Shown: positions 19,610-39,145, numbered from the stretch's first letter. The stretch is 64,000 nt of DNA from Eleginops maclovinus (GCF_036324505.1 NC_086353.1:188501-252500); one strand, 5' to 3'. Notes: a model not told the origin generated them from the sequence alone. Made by a program: numbers and translations.

Positions 19610-20258
19610 TTAGAAATGTATTTAGGTGAAGAACTTCAAGTATCTCGGGGTCTTGTTCTCGAGTGAGGGAACAATGGAGCGTGAGATGGGCCGGAGAATC
19701 GGAGCAGCGGGAGCGGTACTGCAGTCGCTTTACCGCACCGACGAAAAGAGAGCTGAGCCAGAAGGCAAAGCTCTCTGTCTACCGGGCCATCTTCATTCCT
19801 ACCCTCACCTATGGTCATGAAGGATGGGTCATGACCGAAAGAACGAGATCGCGGATACAAGCGGCCGAAATGGGATTTCTCCGCAGGGTGGCTGGCATCT
19901 CCCTTAGGGATAAGGTGAGAAGTTCAGTCATCCGGGAGGGACTCGGAGTAGAACCGCTGCTCCTTCGCATTGAAAGGAGCCAGTTGAGGTGGTTCGGGCA
20001 CCTGGTGAGGATACCACCTGGGCGACTCCCTAGGGAGGTGTTCCAGGCACGTCCAGCTGGGAAGAGACCGAGGGGTAGACCTAGGACCAGGTGGAGGGGT
20101 TATATCTCTTCACTGGCCTGGGAGCGCCTTAGAATCCTCCAGTCAGAGCTGGTTGATGTGGCCAGGGAAAGAGAAGTTTGGGGCTCTCTGCTGGAGCTGT
20201 TACCTCCGCGACCCTGACGGATAAGCGGGAGAAGATGGATGGATGGATTGATGGATGG
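19610..20258 (+). mobile_element. 5'-truncated, frameshifted non-LTR retrotransposon (LINE) 3' end
   Basis: Two overlapping plus-strand frames carry the C-terminal end of a LINE reverse transcriptase ORF. The first (from about 19626) encodes FKYLGVLFSSEG...; the second (to 20217) encodes YRAIFIPTLTYGHEGWVMTE, RVAGISLRDKVRSS, SQLRWFGHLVR and GRPRTRWRGYI. The frame switches near 19740, so the copy is inactive. The catalytic RT core and any endonuclease are absent. It ends in a (TGGA)n-type tail at about 20233-20258. This LINE tail is common in fish; I did not assign the clade. Confidence 0.85.
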
Positions 20259-21486
20259 AAATGTATTTTGTTTATGTTTTGACTTTAAGGACTTGCAGGT
20301 GTGGCCATGAAGTCAGACTTAGTGGAAATGATGACGCTATGTTGTGGGGCATCTTAGAAAGAAAAGACTGTCTACAAAGTTTGCGCCATTGCCACCGGAC
20401 TACATACTGTATATTCCCTGTCCTGAACTCGTTCCGACCCTCAACCTGTCAGAATAATCATGACTTTGACAGCCAATGAGGATATGGTGCCGTAGAACTG
20501 AGGGTTCCTGTATAAACCGCCACGAATCAAGTCGTCAGCGACAGAAGAACAAAGTGATGCCTTTCATCCGTCAACCAACCGTAGAAAACCATGTTCTAGA
20601 CATGGGAACATACATAAAATCAGCAGGTACGTGCACAGCTAAATACACACTTGACACACACACACACGGAAATTGAGCGGTGTGTAGAGACACAGGCTCG
20701 TGTAGATACACTGATACACACAGAGACACGACGGGGCGCTGGGTGAGAATCATCCGTCACAGTAATTGCATTTAAACAGACCGAGGTGTTTTGTCTTGTC
20801 CTGCTAAATGTGTGGCAGCGACAAATGCAAACACATCATTCTTCACAAAACCGCGTCTGTCTCTGATGAGCAACGAGGAGAGGAAGAAGGTGTGAATAAG
20901 GGAAGTGGGGGTTTCTAAGCTTTGTTTTATTCAAATCAAACACAAATATTCTTTTGTGTTGTTCTATTTTTAGGAAATCCTAACTCTCCCTTTGACATGT
21001 TGGTTGCCTATCCTATATGGTGTTCTTGTTTCTGGAAAATTAGGGTTATTCAACTAAAATAGACTCTCAGTAGGTCCATGGGCAAAGAAGTGTCGTCCTT
21101 AAGTTGGCTATACAATTTGACAAAAAAAACAAGTGAGAAATAACGATTTCCAGCTTGTGTCGACTGCAAAAGATCCTGGAAAAGGAAACTGAACTCACTA
21201 AACGTCAAAGTAAAAAGTTCAGGTACTTTTCTGACACTAAAAAATCCTTCGATAATTTGGAAGAACATCAAGAATAGCTTTACATATAAATAGAAGCATA
21301 TGCCAATGATTTATTCTACAGGTGGTCAGGGCATACAATACCATTCAACCCAAGCAAGTAGCAATGGTGCATTCAAGGGTTATACGGTCTGTAGTAAATC
21401 TCAGTGCCCTGGTATTAAAGCTGTTGAAACATCAAAGGTTCCAGTTACAGGTATTATGTTTATATGTTTAGAATTGTTTATTGTAC
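20259..21486. other. Non-coding stretch; no gene seen
   Basis: Contains a short imperfect (CA)n at about 20648-20668 and nearby ACACAG-rich sequence. No conserved peptide. Confidence 0.5.
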
Positions 21487-21585
21487 TGTTTTAATTTCTA
21501 ATTATGTGCAATAACTTGTTCGGTGTTATGCTGCTGCAACATAAAAAAGTCCCAGTTTGGGATCAATAAAGTACCTCTTATCTAA
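21487..21585 (+). mobile_element. 3' end of a LINE-like element
   Basis: The block GTCCCAGTTTGGGATCAATA with AAAGTA directly after it is a typical fish LINE 3' terminus. It matches CCCAGTTTGAGATAAATAAA at about 50325. Only the 3' untranslated end is visible here. Confidence 0.55.
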
Positions 21586-22404
21586 ACCATTTATTCTTTA
21601 TTTCAAATGAAATGAAGAGAGGAGGTGGAGAGGTGTAGCTTTATAAATATGCATTTGTTGAAGACGGAGTATAAAAGACAGACACAACGAAAAGAAACCA
21701 AACCCGCTGAGGAGCGGTGAAGCAGAAAAATCACTTCCAAAAAGACGAGTAAAAAGAGCAGCAGCAGGAGTGTGTGAGAGGCAGAAGCTGTGCTGGGAGC
21801 TCTGCTGTTTTCAGGAGAGGTTTTATTTGAGTATTGAGAAGATTGGCAGCTTCTCTTTAGCTGCAGTTCTCCGTCACAGTCCCATCTGCAGCACAAACAG
21901 AATAATGGATGCTGGGCTGTCTCCTCTGACTGAAGCAATCCTACAGCATGTGTGTTCATATGACACTGTTTGCATGTGGGGTAAACTCCACTGTCAAGTG
22001 TGTGTGAAGGGATTGAAGGTGTCACGATTATCACTTACGCATTCTCAGATCTTCTTCTAAATGTTTTTCTTCCTACTCAGCGCTGGGCCACTTCCTACTT
22101 GAACAACGAGGGATTTTATGGCACAGTTTCTTTCACACATTCAAAACCGAGTGTCCTCTTTGGTGAAGTGAGAACAGCCACAATCCTGCGGACATTAGTA
22201 ATTCAATTTCTTTTTATCTACAACATGAAGAAGAGAAACGCCCCTGCACGTACTAACAATGATAGCAATACGATCAGGTAGGTAGATAATAAGTTGTTTG
22301 TAGTTTAGAAGTCAATGAGATTCCTCTTGGGAACTTATCATTGAAGTAGAAATACATACAGCTGCACCATTTGACATTATTTAGGTCTTATTCCAAAAAA
22401 TAGA
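21586..22404. other. Non-coding stretch; no gene seen
   Basis: Single-copy-looking sequence between a LINE end and the 40-bp minisatellite. No conserved peptide. Confidence 0.5.
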
Positions 22405-23470
22405 ACAGGCAGACAGGAAGTAAATACAGATGGGAACAGCAGAAGAAGACAGACAGGAAGTAAACTCTAAAGGGAACAGCAGAAGAAGACAGACAGGAAG
22501 TAAACACAGCCGTTAACAGCAGAAGAAGACAGACAGGAAGTAAACACTCTAAAGGGAACAGCAAAAGAAGACAGACAGGAAGTAAACACTAAAGGGAACA
22601 GCAGAAGAAGACAGACAGGAAGTAAACACTGAAGGGAACAGCAGAAGAAGAAGACAGGAAGTTAACACTGAAGGGAACAGCTGAAGAAGAAGACAGGAAG
22701 TAAACACTAAAGGGAACAGCAGAAGAAGACAGACAGGAAGTAAACACTGAAGGGAACAGCAGAAGAAGACAGACAGGAAGTAAACACTGAAGGGAACAGC
22801 AGAAGAAAACAGACAGGAAGTAAACACTGAAGGGAACAGCAGAAGAAGACAGGCAGGAAGTAAACACTGAAGGGAACAGCAGAAGAAGACAGACAGGAAG
22901 TAAACACTGAAGGGAACAGCAGAAGAAGACAGACAGGAAGTAAACACTGAAGGGAACAGCAGAAGAAAACAGACAGAAAGTAAACACTGAAGGGAACAGC
23001 AGAAGAGACAGACAGACACTAAAGGGAACAGCAGAAGAAGACAGACAGGAAGTAAACACTAAAGGGAACAGCAGAAGAAGACAGACAGGATGTAAATACA
23101 GACGGGAACAGCAGAAGAAGACAGACAGGAAGTAAACACTAAAGGGAACAGCAGAAGAAGACAAACAGGAAGTAAACACTAAAGGGAACAGCAGAAGAAG
23201 ACAGACAGGATGTAAATACAGACGGGAACAGCAGAAGAAGACAGACAGGAAGTAAACTCTAAAGGGAACAGCAGAAGAAGACAAACAGGAAGTAAACACT
23301 AAAGGGAACAGCAGAAGAAGACAGACAGGAAGTAAATACAGACGGGAACAGCAGAAGAAGAAGACAGGAAGTAAACACTGAAGGGAACAGCAGAAGAAAA
23401 CAGACAGGAATTAAACACTGAAGGGAACAGCAGAAGAAGACAGACAGGAAGTAAACACTAAAGGGAACTT
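22405..23470 (+). repeat. 40-bp minisatellite, about 26 copies
   Basis: Tandem units of about 40 bp containing AAGGGAACAGCAGAAGAAG and ACAGACAGGAAGTAAACACT. Variants (ATGTAAATACAGACGGG; ACAAACAGG) recur every 120 bp near 23083, 23203 and 23323, giving a three-unit higher-order repeat. Some units lack 1-3 bases. On the minus strand the unit has no stops in several frames, so open frames up to 236 codons arise with a 40-residue period; I do not regard them as coding. Confidence 0.95.
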
Positions 23471-26400
23471 GGTATGGGCTCTATGAGGTATGAGAGTTAC
23501 AGAAAACATGTGTTGGTATGAGGTGAAACAAAATATCTTTGTCTTAGTGTCTATAAAACTAAACACACATGTGTTTCCCCTTCACCCTCGTGTGTGCTTA
23601 TGGTTTGGGTGTGATGTGCTTGTAAATCTGAACCAAGCCCCCTGCAGTGCTGTAGTTAAGCTCCCATGTGATGATGCAACATAGGTCGCATTTGACTAGA
23701 GGCTGTGCTTATTGGCAGCGAAGAGGAAAAAAAGAGTCATCATGCTCTACTGTCTCAGTGATTGCAAACCTTGTATATGTTATCTCATGCCAGCGCAGCA
23801 GCTTTGAACTAAAGTTAATGTAATTGGGAAAGTGACTGCTGGAGAGAGAGGGGCACAAAGAGCCAGACAAGCAGAGCATCTTCAGGTTTCAGAAAGCCAC
23901 ATTTAAACTTGTGAAGCTAACGGAAACTGACTTTGCAACAGGTTGGAAGCCAACGTAATTAAAACAGCCGGCAAAATGAGACCATTTTTGTTTGAACATC
24001 GCTAACGGACGTGATGAAACAAAAGACGGGCAGCAAATACAGGACATTTAATGCTAAGGGAAATAAAGTCAAACTGTTTAATGAAGTGGAATCAAACCAT
24101 GTTTAAATTCTCCACTGTCCAATTTACTCTATGATTGCACGAACATCTGCCAATGCATGATAAAACATGAGTCTGGAAGTACTTAAATACCTTTTGAATT
24201 GAATCATTTATCAACATTATTAATAAACTAAAGCCAGGTTAGCATCTACGTGAGGTTTAGTAGCGTTTAGCTCATGGAACCACTGTGCTTTCACCAAAGA
24301 TATAATAGCAACGCTAACATGCTGAAGTGCTGCATATATGTCGTTTCCTATAATCGCTGTCGTATGCTGTGTCTCAAATTTGAAACCTCCCTTTGTATCA
24401 TGTGGTGCGGCTGCTATAAGCTGTGTATGCAGTAAAGATTGTGGTTGTTAGCTAGCTACCTATCAATGATCGTTTGCAGTATCAAATCATAACAGACCGC
24501 TCAATCATCCACAACAAAATGGACTTATTTGTGATAGCAGTAGAGTCGTACATTACTTAACAGTAAAATAACTCATATGTAGACCTGGTTTCAATCAGCG
24601 CTGGTCGTGGAACTTCGGCGATGTAGCCTAGATGCTGCTCGCAGTGTACAGCTTTCCACACTCAACTTCAACAGTAAGGGGAAGATGCTAAATATGAACC
24701 TGCATGGAGCTCTCGTTGCTACTTCTATGTGCTATTTCAGGTGCAGACATATGTAAATTGAGACACAGCATTAGCTTGAACCTCTGGATGACCTGCTGTG
24801 AAATCATGGGATCATCAAACAATCAGTGCAATGCATCGTCTATGAATGCCCGTCCCCAAAAATAAACCTGAATGCACCATATGGTGGACGACAGAGCTCA
24901 AAACAGCAAGTATGTTTAGGTCAACAATGCGCACTAGGTTGCCGGTCTTCTTTAGCAGGGTGGATATGGCTAACAGGCTTTTAAATGGGGAAAAAAAGTC
25001 AGCGGTGCAAGTGTTTCATTTCGATGTTGAGATACTTGAACCTCACGTAGCTTGTTTGATAACTCTGGTTCTTTAATTATATTTGAATGCCAATATTTAT
25101 GTAGGATATTGAAGCTCTGGCTACTTTTACTTTAGTTAAAGATCTGAGTAATCCTTCCAGTTCTGGTCAAGATGGAGGTATTATTTTGTGTAATTCTGAA
25201 AAATGCTTAGTCACTCAACACTGAATGTTCATTTGAGCGGGGGAAATGAGAAATCTAATGGCTGTTCAAGTGGGTTTAGTTTATTTGAGGTCCCCTCTAT
25301 TCTTCCCTCTTCTTAATTTCTCTGTATTTCTCTATCACCCCCCACTGTTCTTCATCTTGGCTTCCAGATTCACTGCTCCTCATTTTCTCTCTTTTCTGGA
25401 GCCTCCTTCATCTTGGCCTGAAGCCTGCTTTTATTCTCTCTTCTTTACGGTTTCCATTAATACCCCATGACTTATGTTCTCCTCCTCTCTTGTTTTTCTT
25501 TGATTCCCCTTAAAAGCCACACTTCCTTTATCTTAGTCTCAATTTAGTGGACTCTACCTCTCCTCCGTCATCCTTCTTTTCACTGCTCTAACACCTCCCT
25601 CTCTCCTCACATCTCGACCCTGTGATTCACTCCACCTTCTCTCCTCCTTTCATCCGTCCACAACTTTCTAAGCCCTGAGACTCATGACACCTCCTCGGTT
25701 GTCTTTTCTCCTCAGAAGAATCTCCTTTCATTTGGGGATCAAGATCTCTACTTTTCTTCTTCTCCCTCCTTCATCTATTTGGCCATCAATACCAGAACTA
25801 CTCTGCTGTCAACAACGTGTTACCTTTCCTTTTGTTTGTTTCTGTCGGTGGTCTCCCTTGTCCACCTCATATGTAATCCATCTCCAACTCCAACTCCTTC
25901 TACATCGTCTGCCTGGACACACTTCATCTGTCTTTTCCACAGGTACACTAAAGAACTGTTTTCTTCTCATAGACTTAAGCACATGTATGCTTTTCCTATG
26001 CCCTTACCTTTCCAATTTACAAGCGTCCCAGTCTTTTTCCCATTTCTTCTTGGGCAGATTATGCTTTTTTTTATTACATATATTCTGGAGGGAGTAAGTT
26101 AAGTGTCAGTATAGCTCACACATGCATGCATTCATCTTGGTCAATGGCAAATCATTTCAAAATAGAATCAATCACTACATTTATTACATGTTGAATGCTG
26201 CACAAATCGGACTGAAGAAAGGACTCTTTTTCATATTTAAAACCATGTTCCTGTAGATTCCTGCTCCTGCTGTAGCAAACAGCAATTAAAACCAGTACTC
26301 TGACAGTTACTCAACCCTATCAGAGTGAGGACTTGGCTTTTAAGAGATAATCCTGGAAACCCAGATGTTCTGTTTGGTTCGGCTAGATTTTTAGCTTAGC

Positions 26401-26614
26401 TTCTAAACTATCATAATGAAAACTGAGCAGCCTGTTTGTTAAAGCATATCGGCCAGACGAACCCTGGATGTTTCTGCCGGTAAGTGATTACTTTTTTGCT
26501 GCCGTACGTGCCATAAGATTATTCATACAAAGCGTGAGAGGATGTCAAACAAGTATATGAAAAGCACCAACATAATACAATCCAAATCAAAGCTAGTCTG
26601 TCATACAATATGAC
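23471..26614. other. Non-coding stretch; no gene seen
   Basis: No conserved peptide. The segment at about 25290-25800 is strongly pyrimidine-biased on the plus strand (CTCCTC/CTTTTC-rich), which keeps Ser/Leu/Phe-rich frames open by chance. Confidence 0.5.
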
Positions 26615-26622
26615 TGATTATT

Positions 26623-27313
26623 GGGGTTGGGTATCGGTTGGGTTTTATCCGATACCGGTGCCTACTCGGTATTTTTGAAACGGTTCCGGTGCCGAAACGG
26701 TTCTCGAACCGGTACTTAAAAAAACAAAAACACACACGTTGCCAAAAAACAAAACCCTTTTATTTCCAGGGCCAAATTGAACACAGTATTAACTTACATC
26801 TTTAAACAATATAAATACAAGTAACATATAGTAATAAATAAACCAATAGAGCCTGGGACTCTCTTCTATTAGTCCGACACTGGCTGCTGCCGTTGAAGTG
26901 CTTGGCCTTTCGTCACGTAATTTATCAAACACGGTGCATCGATCGGCTTTTAAATAAACTCCATGCACCGTCAGATGTTTCATTACATTAGAAGTGATAC
27001 CTCCCTTGCATGCTATTGCTTAAGACGTGTTGCATGTCGCAGAATCTGCATCCTTAGATGTGAAATGAAGCCGAACCTTGGGCCGTTTTACTTTTGGCCT
27101 CTTCATTGATCCTCTCACTCAGTTCTGATCAACAAGTGTGCTGAGTAGCGGCACTGACGTCAGGTTCAACAACCTCAAGTTGACGCCGGAACACCAGGGG
27201 GCAGTAGAAAAAAAAGTCTGGCACCGAAATGTTCGTTCTTATTTGGTCTCGTTACTACCGTTTATGTCGGAACCGGTGCCCTATTGGCACCGCGTTTCGG
27301 TGCCCAACCCTAC
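26623..27313 (+). mobile_element. hAT-like non-autonomous DNA transposon
   Basis: Imperfect terminal inverted repeats: left end GGGGTTGGGTATCGG...GGTGCC, right end GGCACC...CGGTGCCCAACCCTAC. They are flanked by a probable 8-bp target-site duplication, TGATTATT (26615-26622) and TGACTATT (27314-27321), with one mismatch. The ends are rich in CCGGTGCC/GGTACCGG-like palindromes. The interior of about 0.6 kb encodes no recognisable transposase. Confidence 0.8.
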
Positions 27314-27321
27314 TGACTATT

Positions 27322-29156
<1,835 letters not shown>

Positions 29157-29560
29157 AAGAGGCCCTGTTCTGCTTTTGGGGGTGTTCCCTCCCCTGTAGT
29201 GTGTTGTATAGGTTTTAGTGCATGTCAATAGTCATCAAAGGCTAAAATACCGGCAGGAAACACCTCGATTTAACTCCTTTTTTTTTACTCGTGAGACAGA
29301 GACACATCACTATGGAACAATTGCACTTCTATTGGCCAGCGCTACGACAAATTGTATGTGACAGGCAAAGCGGCGGGACATCTCTAAGCGATTGACCAAT
29401 CACAACTGAACCGGCCAGCTAACCAATCAGAGCAGACTGGGCTCTGGTTTCAGACAGAGGGTCAAAAGAGGTGCTGCAGCACAGGCAGTATGAGAAACAT
29501 AAAGAGCTTTCTGAATCTTAAAAGCATGGAGACATGTCCCAGGAGAGACACTAAATACAA
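29157..29560 (+). mobile_element. TTAA-type non-autonomous repeat, copy with right hairpin arm only
   Basis: Starts AAAGAGGCCCTGTTCTGC, followed by CCTGTAGTGTGTTGTATAGG, GTTTTAGTGCATGT and GCGGGACATCTCTAA. It then has the block CCAGCTAACCAATC...GGTGCTGCAGCACAGGCAGT shared with the 56-kb copy. Only one arm of that copy's hairpin is present. The exact right end is uncertain. Confidence 0.65.
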
Positions 29561-30478
29561 ATAGAAACATTTGCTTTGATAGAGCGAACTGCGATCTGTT
29601 TTCTGTGAGAGAGTTTTGATTGCTTTCCATATTGGAATCAGAAACGTGGTTTCCTGTGGTGCCATTTTAACCATTATATTTCCATCATTACCATCTTCAA
29701 CAAATCCCATTTAAAAGCAAATGAACTTATCCTACTGACAAATTGTCTGTACGCCTCGATGCCAGGGAACTCTTCCAAAAAACAGTTGCTTTGTACATAA
29801 AATGCCTTCATTACCATGAGGTTTATTATTCTCAGCTTGTCAAAACTGTCAAAAAATGTGGAGATATTGCCAACCAACTCAGTTGAGTCACATATGCATG
29901 AACTGTTCTCTTGTGTATAGGCAGGGCACCGTTGAAGAGCCCTGAAACGGGATCATTTTCTCTTTTAGCTTGAAATTGGAACGATCCAAGAGAGTAAACC
30001 CCATTAGAGCATCCACCTATATTTATACCAACTCCTCCCTGTAACGCGTGATGTGAACATATTGGATTCTGTCAGATGTAGTCACACACACACACACTCC
30101 TGTTACAAGGTGTGTGTGCGCCTGTCGAATCTGTGTTTCTGTTTGCGTGTGCGAGGCATATATTTCCCTCGGTATATGCTTACATTGTCGAGAGGCAATC
30201 TCGCTCTCAAGTGTTAAGGACAAATAGAAGAATCTCGGCTTGTGTGTTTGGCGGAGATGAGACCCCGTTGAGTGAGTGTATGATCTGAATTGCTCACTGA
30301 ATGTTCTTTATACGCGAGCCAAGCCACCACACCAAACAGCATCATTACTACGGAGATGATTCACTGAGAGCATGCGCTGCAGAATGAGGCGTTAGCTGCA
30401 TGACGAATGATCCTGTTTACGTTCACACCAAAGCAGAAACACACACATGATCACAAACACAGGTATTAGTCAGTCTCG
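29561..30478. other. Non-coding stretch; no gene seen
   Basis: Includes a short (CA)n at about 30083-30097. No conserved peptide. Confidence 0.5.

Positions 30479-35251
<4,773 letters not shown>

Positions 35252-35306
<55 letters not shown>
35252..35306 (+). repeat. (GT)n microsatellite
   Basis: GT run of about 55 bp. Confidence 0.97.
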
Positions 35307-35307
<1 letters not shown>

Positions 35308-35617
35308 TTCTCAGATGAAATGCATAGGAGAAGCATCCTAACCTCTCTACAGGGAGCTTCTTTATACCGTATATTCACCATATTTTCACACATTTTGTTT
35401 AAAATCAGTGAGTAAAAAAACTAAAACATGGTGTAAATAAGTTTTCAGTGAGTAATTCACATTTGAGGTTGGCAAAATATACATGGTCAAGAAAATCATA
35501 CCTGAAATATAAAAAACTAGCACTTACATTTCAACAAGTTTGACCCTCAAAAATAAATATAACTCCCACAGACTTTGATCACAAAGGCACCAAGCACTGT
35601 TCATTGTGTCATGCTAG

Positions 35618-35790
35618 GGACTTGGTCTTTGAATCAAAGTGGGACTGGAGATGTGCCAGTTCATCTCCTGGTTACTACCGAGGTGCCTCCTCCCCCACCA
35701 GCTGCCCACTGATCCTAGTACTAAATGCAGAGGTACTGTACATGTACGACAAAAATAAAGAGGCTTTCATCCTCCAATTCCTACTGTCTG
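35618..35790 (+). mobile_element. Diverged SINE fragment
   Basis: Shares GGACTTGGTCTTTGAATC-like head remnants, CCAGTTCATCTCCTGG, CTGCCCACTGATCCTAGTAC, AAATGCAGAGG and AATAAAGAGG with the SINE at 36.4 kb, but with internal deletions and substitutions. Confidence 0.6.
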
Positions 35791-36430
35791 CAGTATCTGT
35801 ATGTATGCAGAGGACGCTATCGTATCGCTTTTACAGACAACTATGTTTCTATTTCCACCCTACCACTGTCAGCTGGGCTGTCCGTGCTGACCAGTCAACA
35901 ACATCACAGCGGTGTTTCCTTCATCAACTAAATGGAACATTTTCATTGTTGGACTTTTGGCAGAAAGTTAGGACTGTTAGAACGTTCAACTTCCAGTGAT
36001 ATTAATTGGATAGTAAAGATCCCAGTGTTGGTGTGTACTCATTTTAATGAAATTCTTCAGATGATGATGGTGATTTATAGTTAGGACTTGGCGTTGTGTG
36101 CTACCTTTTTATCTCCTCTAATTATGAATATTATTACGGTGTATTTATCAGCCTGGCAAAAGCTGTTATTTACACCTTTACAGAGACAGTTCCCCTTAAA
36201 ATAAACCTCAGTGTTTATGTTCAATCACAGGCCTGGACAGTCTTCCTTTATCATCCATTACTTCATGTTCTCCCATCGCTGTTTTTCAGGGCTTTGACCG
36301 GGTGTAAACTGGTGAATGATTGATTGATTGAAACACAGCTGTTCGCAAGGGCTAGTCATGTGACGAGAAACAACCAATCACAGCCAAAAGATACATTTTC
36401 CCTTCCTGTAACTATGAGTGAACAGCACAT
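35791..36430. other. Non-coding stretch; no gene seen
   Basis: No repeat or conserved peptide recognised. Confidence 0.5.
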
Positions 36431-36767
36431 GTCCAGCAGTGGCTCAGTCAGTCCAGCAGTGGCTCAGTCAGTAGGGGCTTGGACTGGGAATCGTAGGGTC
36501 ATCGGTTCAAGTCCCCGATTGAAAATATGGAAGGTGGACTGCTACTTGGAGAGGTCCCAGTTCACCTCCTAGGCCCTGCTGTGGTGCCCTTGAGCAAGGC
36601 ACCAGACACCTCCAATCCCCCCTCCCCATTGCTCCCCGGGCGCTGCACAATAGCTGCCCACTGCTCCTAGTACTAGGATGGGTTAAATGCAGAGGTCACA
36701 TACATGCACATGTGTGCATGTATGTGACTAATAAAGAGGGTTTCCTCCTCCCATTCTATCTTTCTAC
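36431..36767 (+). mobile_element. tRNA-headed SINE, apparently full length
   Basis: The head contains a box-A-like TGGCTCAGTCAGTAGGGG (about 36460-36477) and box-B-like GGTTCAAGTCC (36504-36514), spaced as in a tRNA. The body has TGGAAGGTGGACTGC, CCTTGAGCAAGGCACC, GGGCGCTGCAC, CTAGTACTAGGATGGG and AATAAAGAGGGTTTCCTCC, and the tail is CTATCTTTCTAC. A 20-bp segment covering box A is tandemly duplicated at the 5' end (36431 and 36451). SINEs are transcribed by RNA polymerase III and mobilised by a partner LINE. Confidence 0.85.
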
Positions 36768-39145
36768 ATATGGAGGAGTTATTTCAGTGCAGGTCTATTG
36801 ATACTCAGACATTAAGATCTGTCCAGTGCTTCACCAATGTTCACTTTATGAGCACAGCTGCTAAAATGTCCCATATTCAATCATTTCCTTCACTCTCAAG
36901 TGCTGATGTCTGGCACACAATCAAACAAACAGAGCAGATTAAAGCAGAGACAGAAACACTGTTTTCTAGGAAACACTTCTATCCCACAGACAATATGCTG
37001 AAGAAGTTCAGATGGTGGCTTCGCAACGAAAGGCGCAACCTGCTTAGCACCCCTGAAAAGTCGGCAAAAGTAGACACACAGCACACTAACACTCTCCCCT
37101 ACAGTATCCTCAGAAACAACACCATATGCCTCTTCACAATCAGACATCGATCCATCTATCTGTCCCCCCGTCTTTCATCCCCGCAGAGAGCCAAACATCT
37201 GTTCATCCCTCCATCTCAGAGCACATCACATCTCCACGCAGCTCTGTCGCTTTCCATATTTACCATTCAGTCACCCACGCATTCAACCATTCAGCCACAG
37301 GCCACACACACACTAACAATAGATTCATTTAACACACATTCATATTTATAGAAGTGTTATAGTCAATCAGACATCAGATTCCCTCTGGAGGTACACAGGG
37401 AATTTTAGCCTTTGCAGACCGTTTACATGCACTTATATACAGGGAAAGGAACACCCCAAAAAAGCATTATAGAAATGAGATGAAAAATATGGAGCACCTA
37501 ACATAATGATGACAACCAGCCAATCTAACGATTCATACATCAAGCAGAGCTTTGCTAGAAGGTGAAGCCAGAGACACACGGTAAATAAGACTCAGATGTG
37601 AAATGTGTACTGAGTGCTGTCGCGCTGAGGCTTTGATGCCATCGCTGTAAACTCCGTTTGATTTCAGCATTACCTCACATCAGAGACGTGACAGCTGACA
37701 GAATGCCATTGCATTTACAAGATACGCTGTCAGAAAGATATCAAAGCCAGCCAATAACAAGTCATTCAAATACAAATGAAAAGTAATGTGAGGATTGACT
37801 TGAAAAATATCACCCTGGTTTCAAATAAAACGTGTCTGCAGGAGGAGGTGGGCGAGAGCTTTTCCCCGGATATTGCTTTTTTCTGTGAGAGTGCTCTGTT
37901 CTCAAGGCTTCAAATCTCTCAATGAACCACAGGAGCTCCAAAAAAGCCTGTCAGCTCATATTAGTCTGCTGCTTTCAGACCTTACACATGAAATCATACC
38001 TGGGGCTAAGTGTGTTTTAAAATACTCTAGTGTTGGTCAGAGAAACTTTCAGCAACTCCTCTCAAATATTGAAAGCGAAAAGGTGTTGGATCTTTATGTT
38101 TCTTGACAGTCATGGTGAGAGGCTCCACTAAACATGTCTATTGCTGTGAGTTTGAGAAAAGCATTCAAAGCTTTTATGTATTATTCCATTGCTCAACCTG
38201 ATTGCCTAATTTTTCTAACAGTCAGCGGGGGACGGCTGCACAACGAGTGGAGATAAGGCCTGAACCGTGGCTTAATGAGGCCTAAATAAATGATTTGCTG
38301 TCTGAAAGTGCAGCGCTCTTTCTAGTGTACAGTGTCTGCTAATGAGAGCCTCCGTCATTAAGAGGCTCTGCGACACACTGATGGAGAGAGGGGTGTGTGG
38401 ATCTAGTTCAGCATGCTCTCTGATCAAACAGGAGCTTCATTTGGGAACTGGTAGCAGCTTTTGATTTGAAATCACACCGTCATACGGCCAAAAAATCTAT
38501 TATTTTTAAGATGGAAATTAGATTTGTGTCCTGATGAAGATCTCATGTCCTCTTTTGCTTTAAGGTTATACCAATTAGTGAAACTGAGTAATGAATTCTC
38601 ATTGATTTCTTGCAATGAAAAAGGAAGCAGAGTAATTAAAACGAAAACGAGGAAGCAAATCAGGCTCCAAGTAAATCCATGTTATCTCAGATATGATTTC
38701 TGCACATTTAATGCATTTCTCATTTTGAAAACGTCTGCTTGTGTGTACTCAATCTACCCGTGCACAACTCATTTACGCATTTCATAAAGAGGCTTTCAGA
38801 CAACCTGATGTAGAGAGGAGTGTGTGGATAGAATGCAACGTGCTCTCTGACCAAAAATGTATTCAGAAGGAGATTCATCCTCGATGTTTCCTGGCTGTCC
38901 TTGAGAGACACTCTGCTGCAGGGCTTTGCACCCGACCAACCAGGTGGAGCTCACTAACAGTTAGAGTGAAACACCAGCTGACACACACCTGCACGACGGT
39001 GGTACCACGGCATATATTGACTGAATAAAAAACTCATTTTGAAGGCAGAGAAAAACAAACATGACAGAAAACAAGGAGAGTTCATTGTGCAGTAAAGGTA
39101 ATAATACGACCACATGAATAAGTTGAAGATCTGGGAGTGTGAGAA
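36768..39145. other. Non-coding stretch with a short TTAA-repeat fragment
   Basis: A short reverse-complement fragment of the TTAAAGAGGCCC family lies at about 37398-37450 (TTTTAGCCTTTGCAGACC...TACATGCACTTATATACAGGG). The 193-codon frame at 36770-37351 has no recognisable domain and sits in repeated CATC/CACA-rich sequence. Confidence 0.5.

Noticed and set aside
22549..23299. 156- and 236-codon minus-strand frames rich in Cys/Ser/Phe/Leu
   Set aside because: Product of a stop-free 40-bp minisatellite read in successive frames; no start context or domain.
36770..37351. 193-codon plus-strand frame
   Set aside because: Ser/Thr/His-rich translation of CATC- and CACA-rich DNA next to a SINE; no domain.
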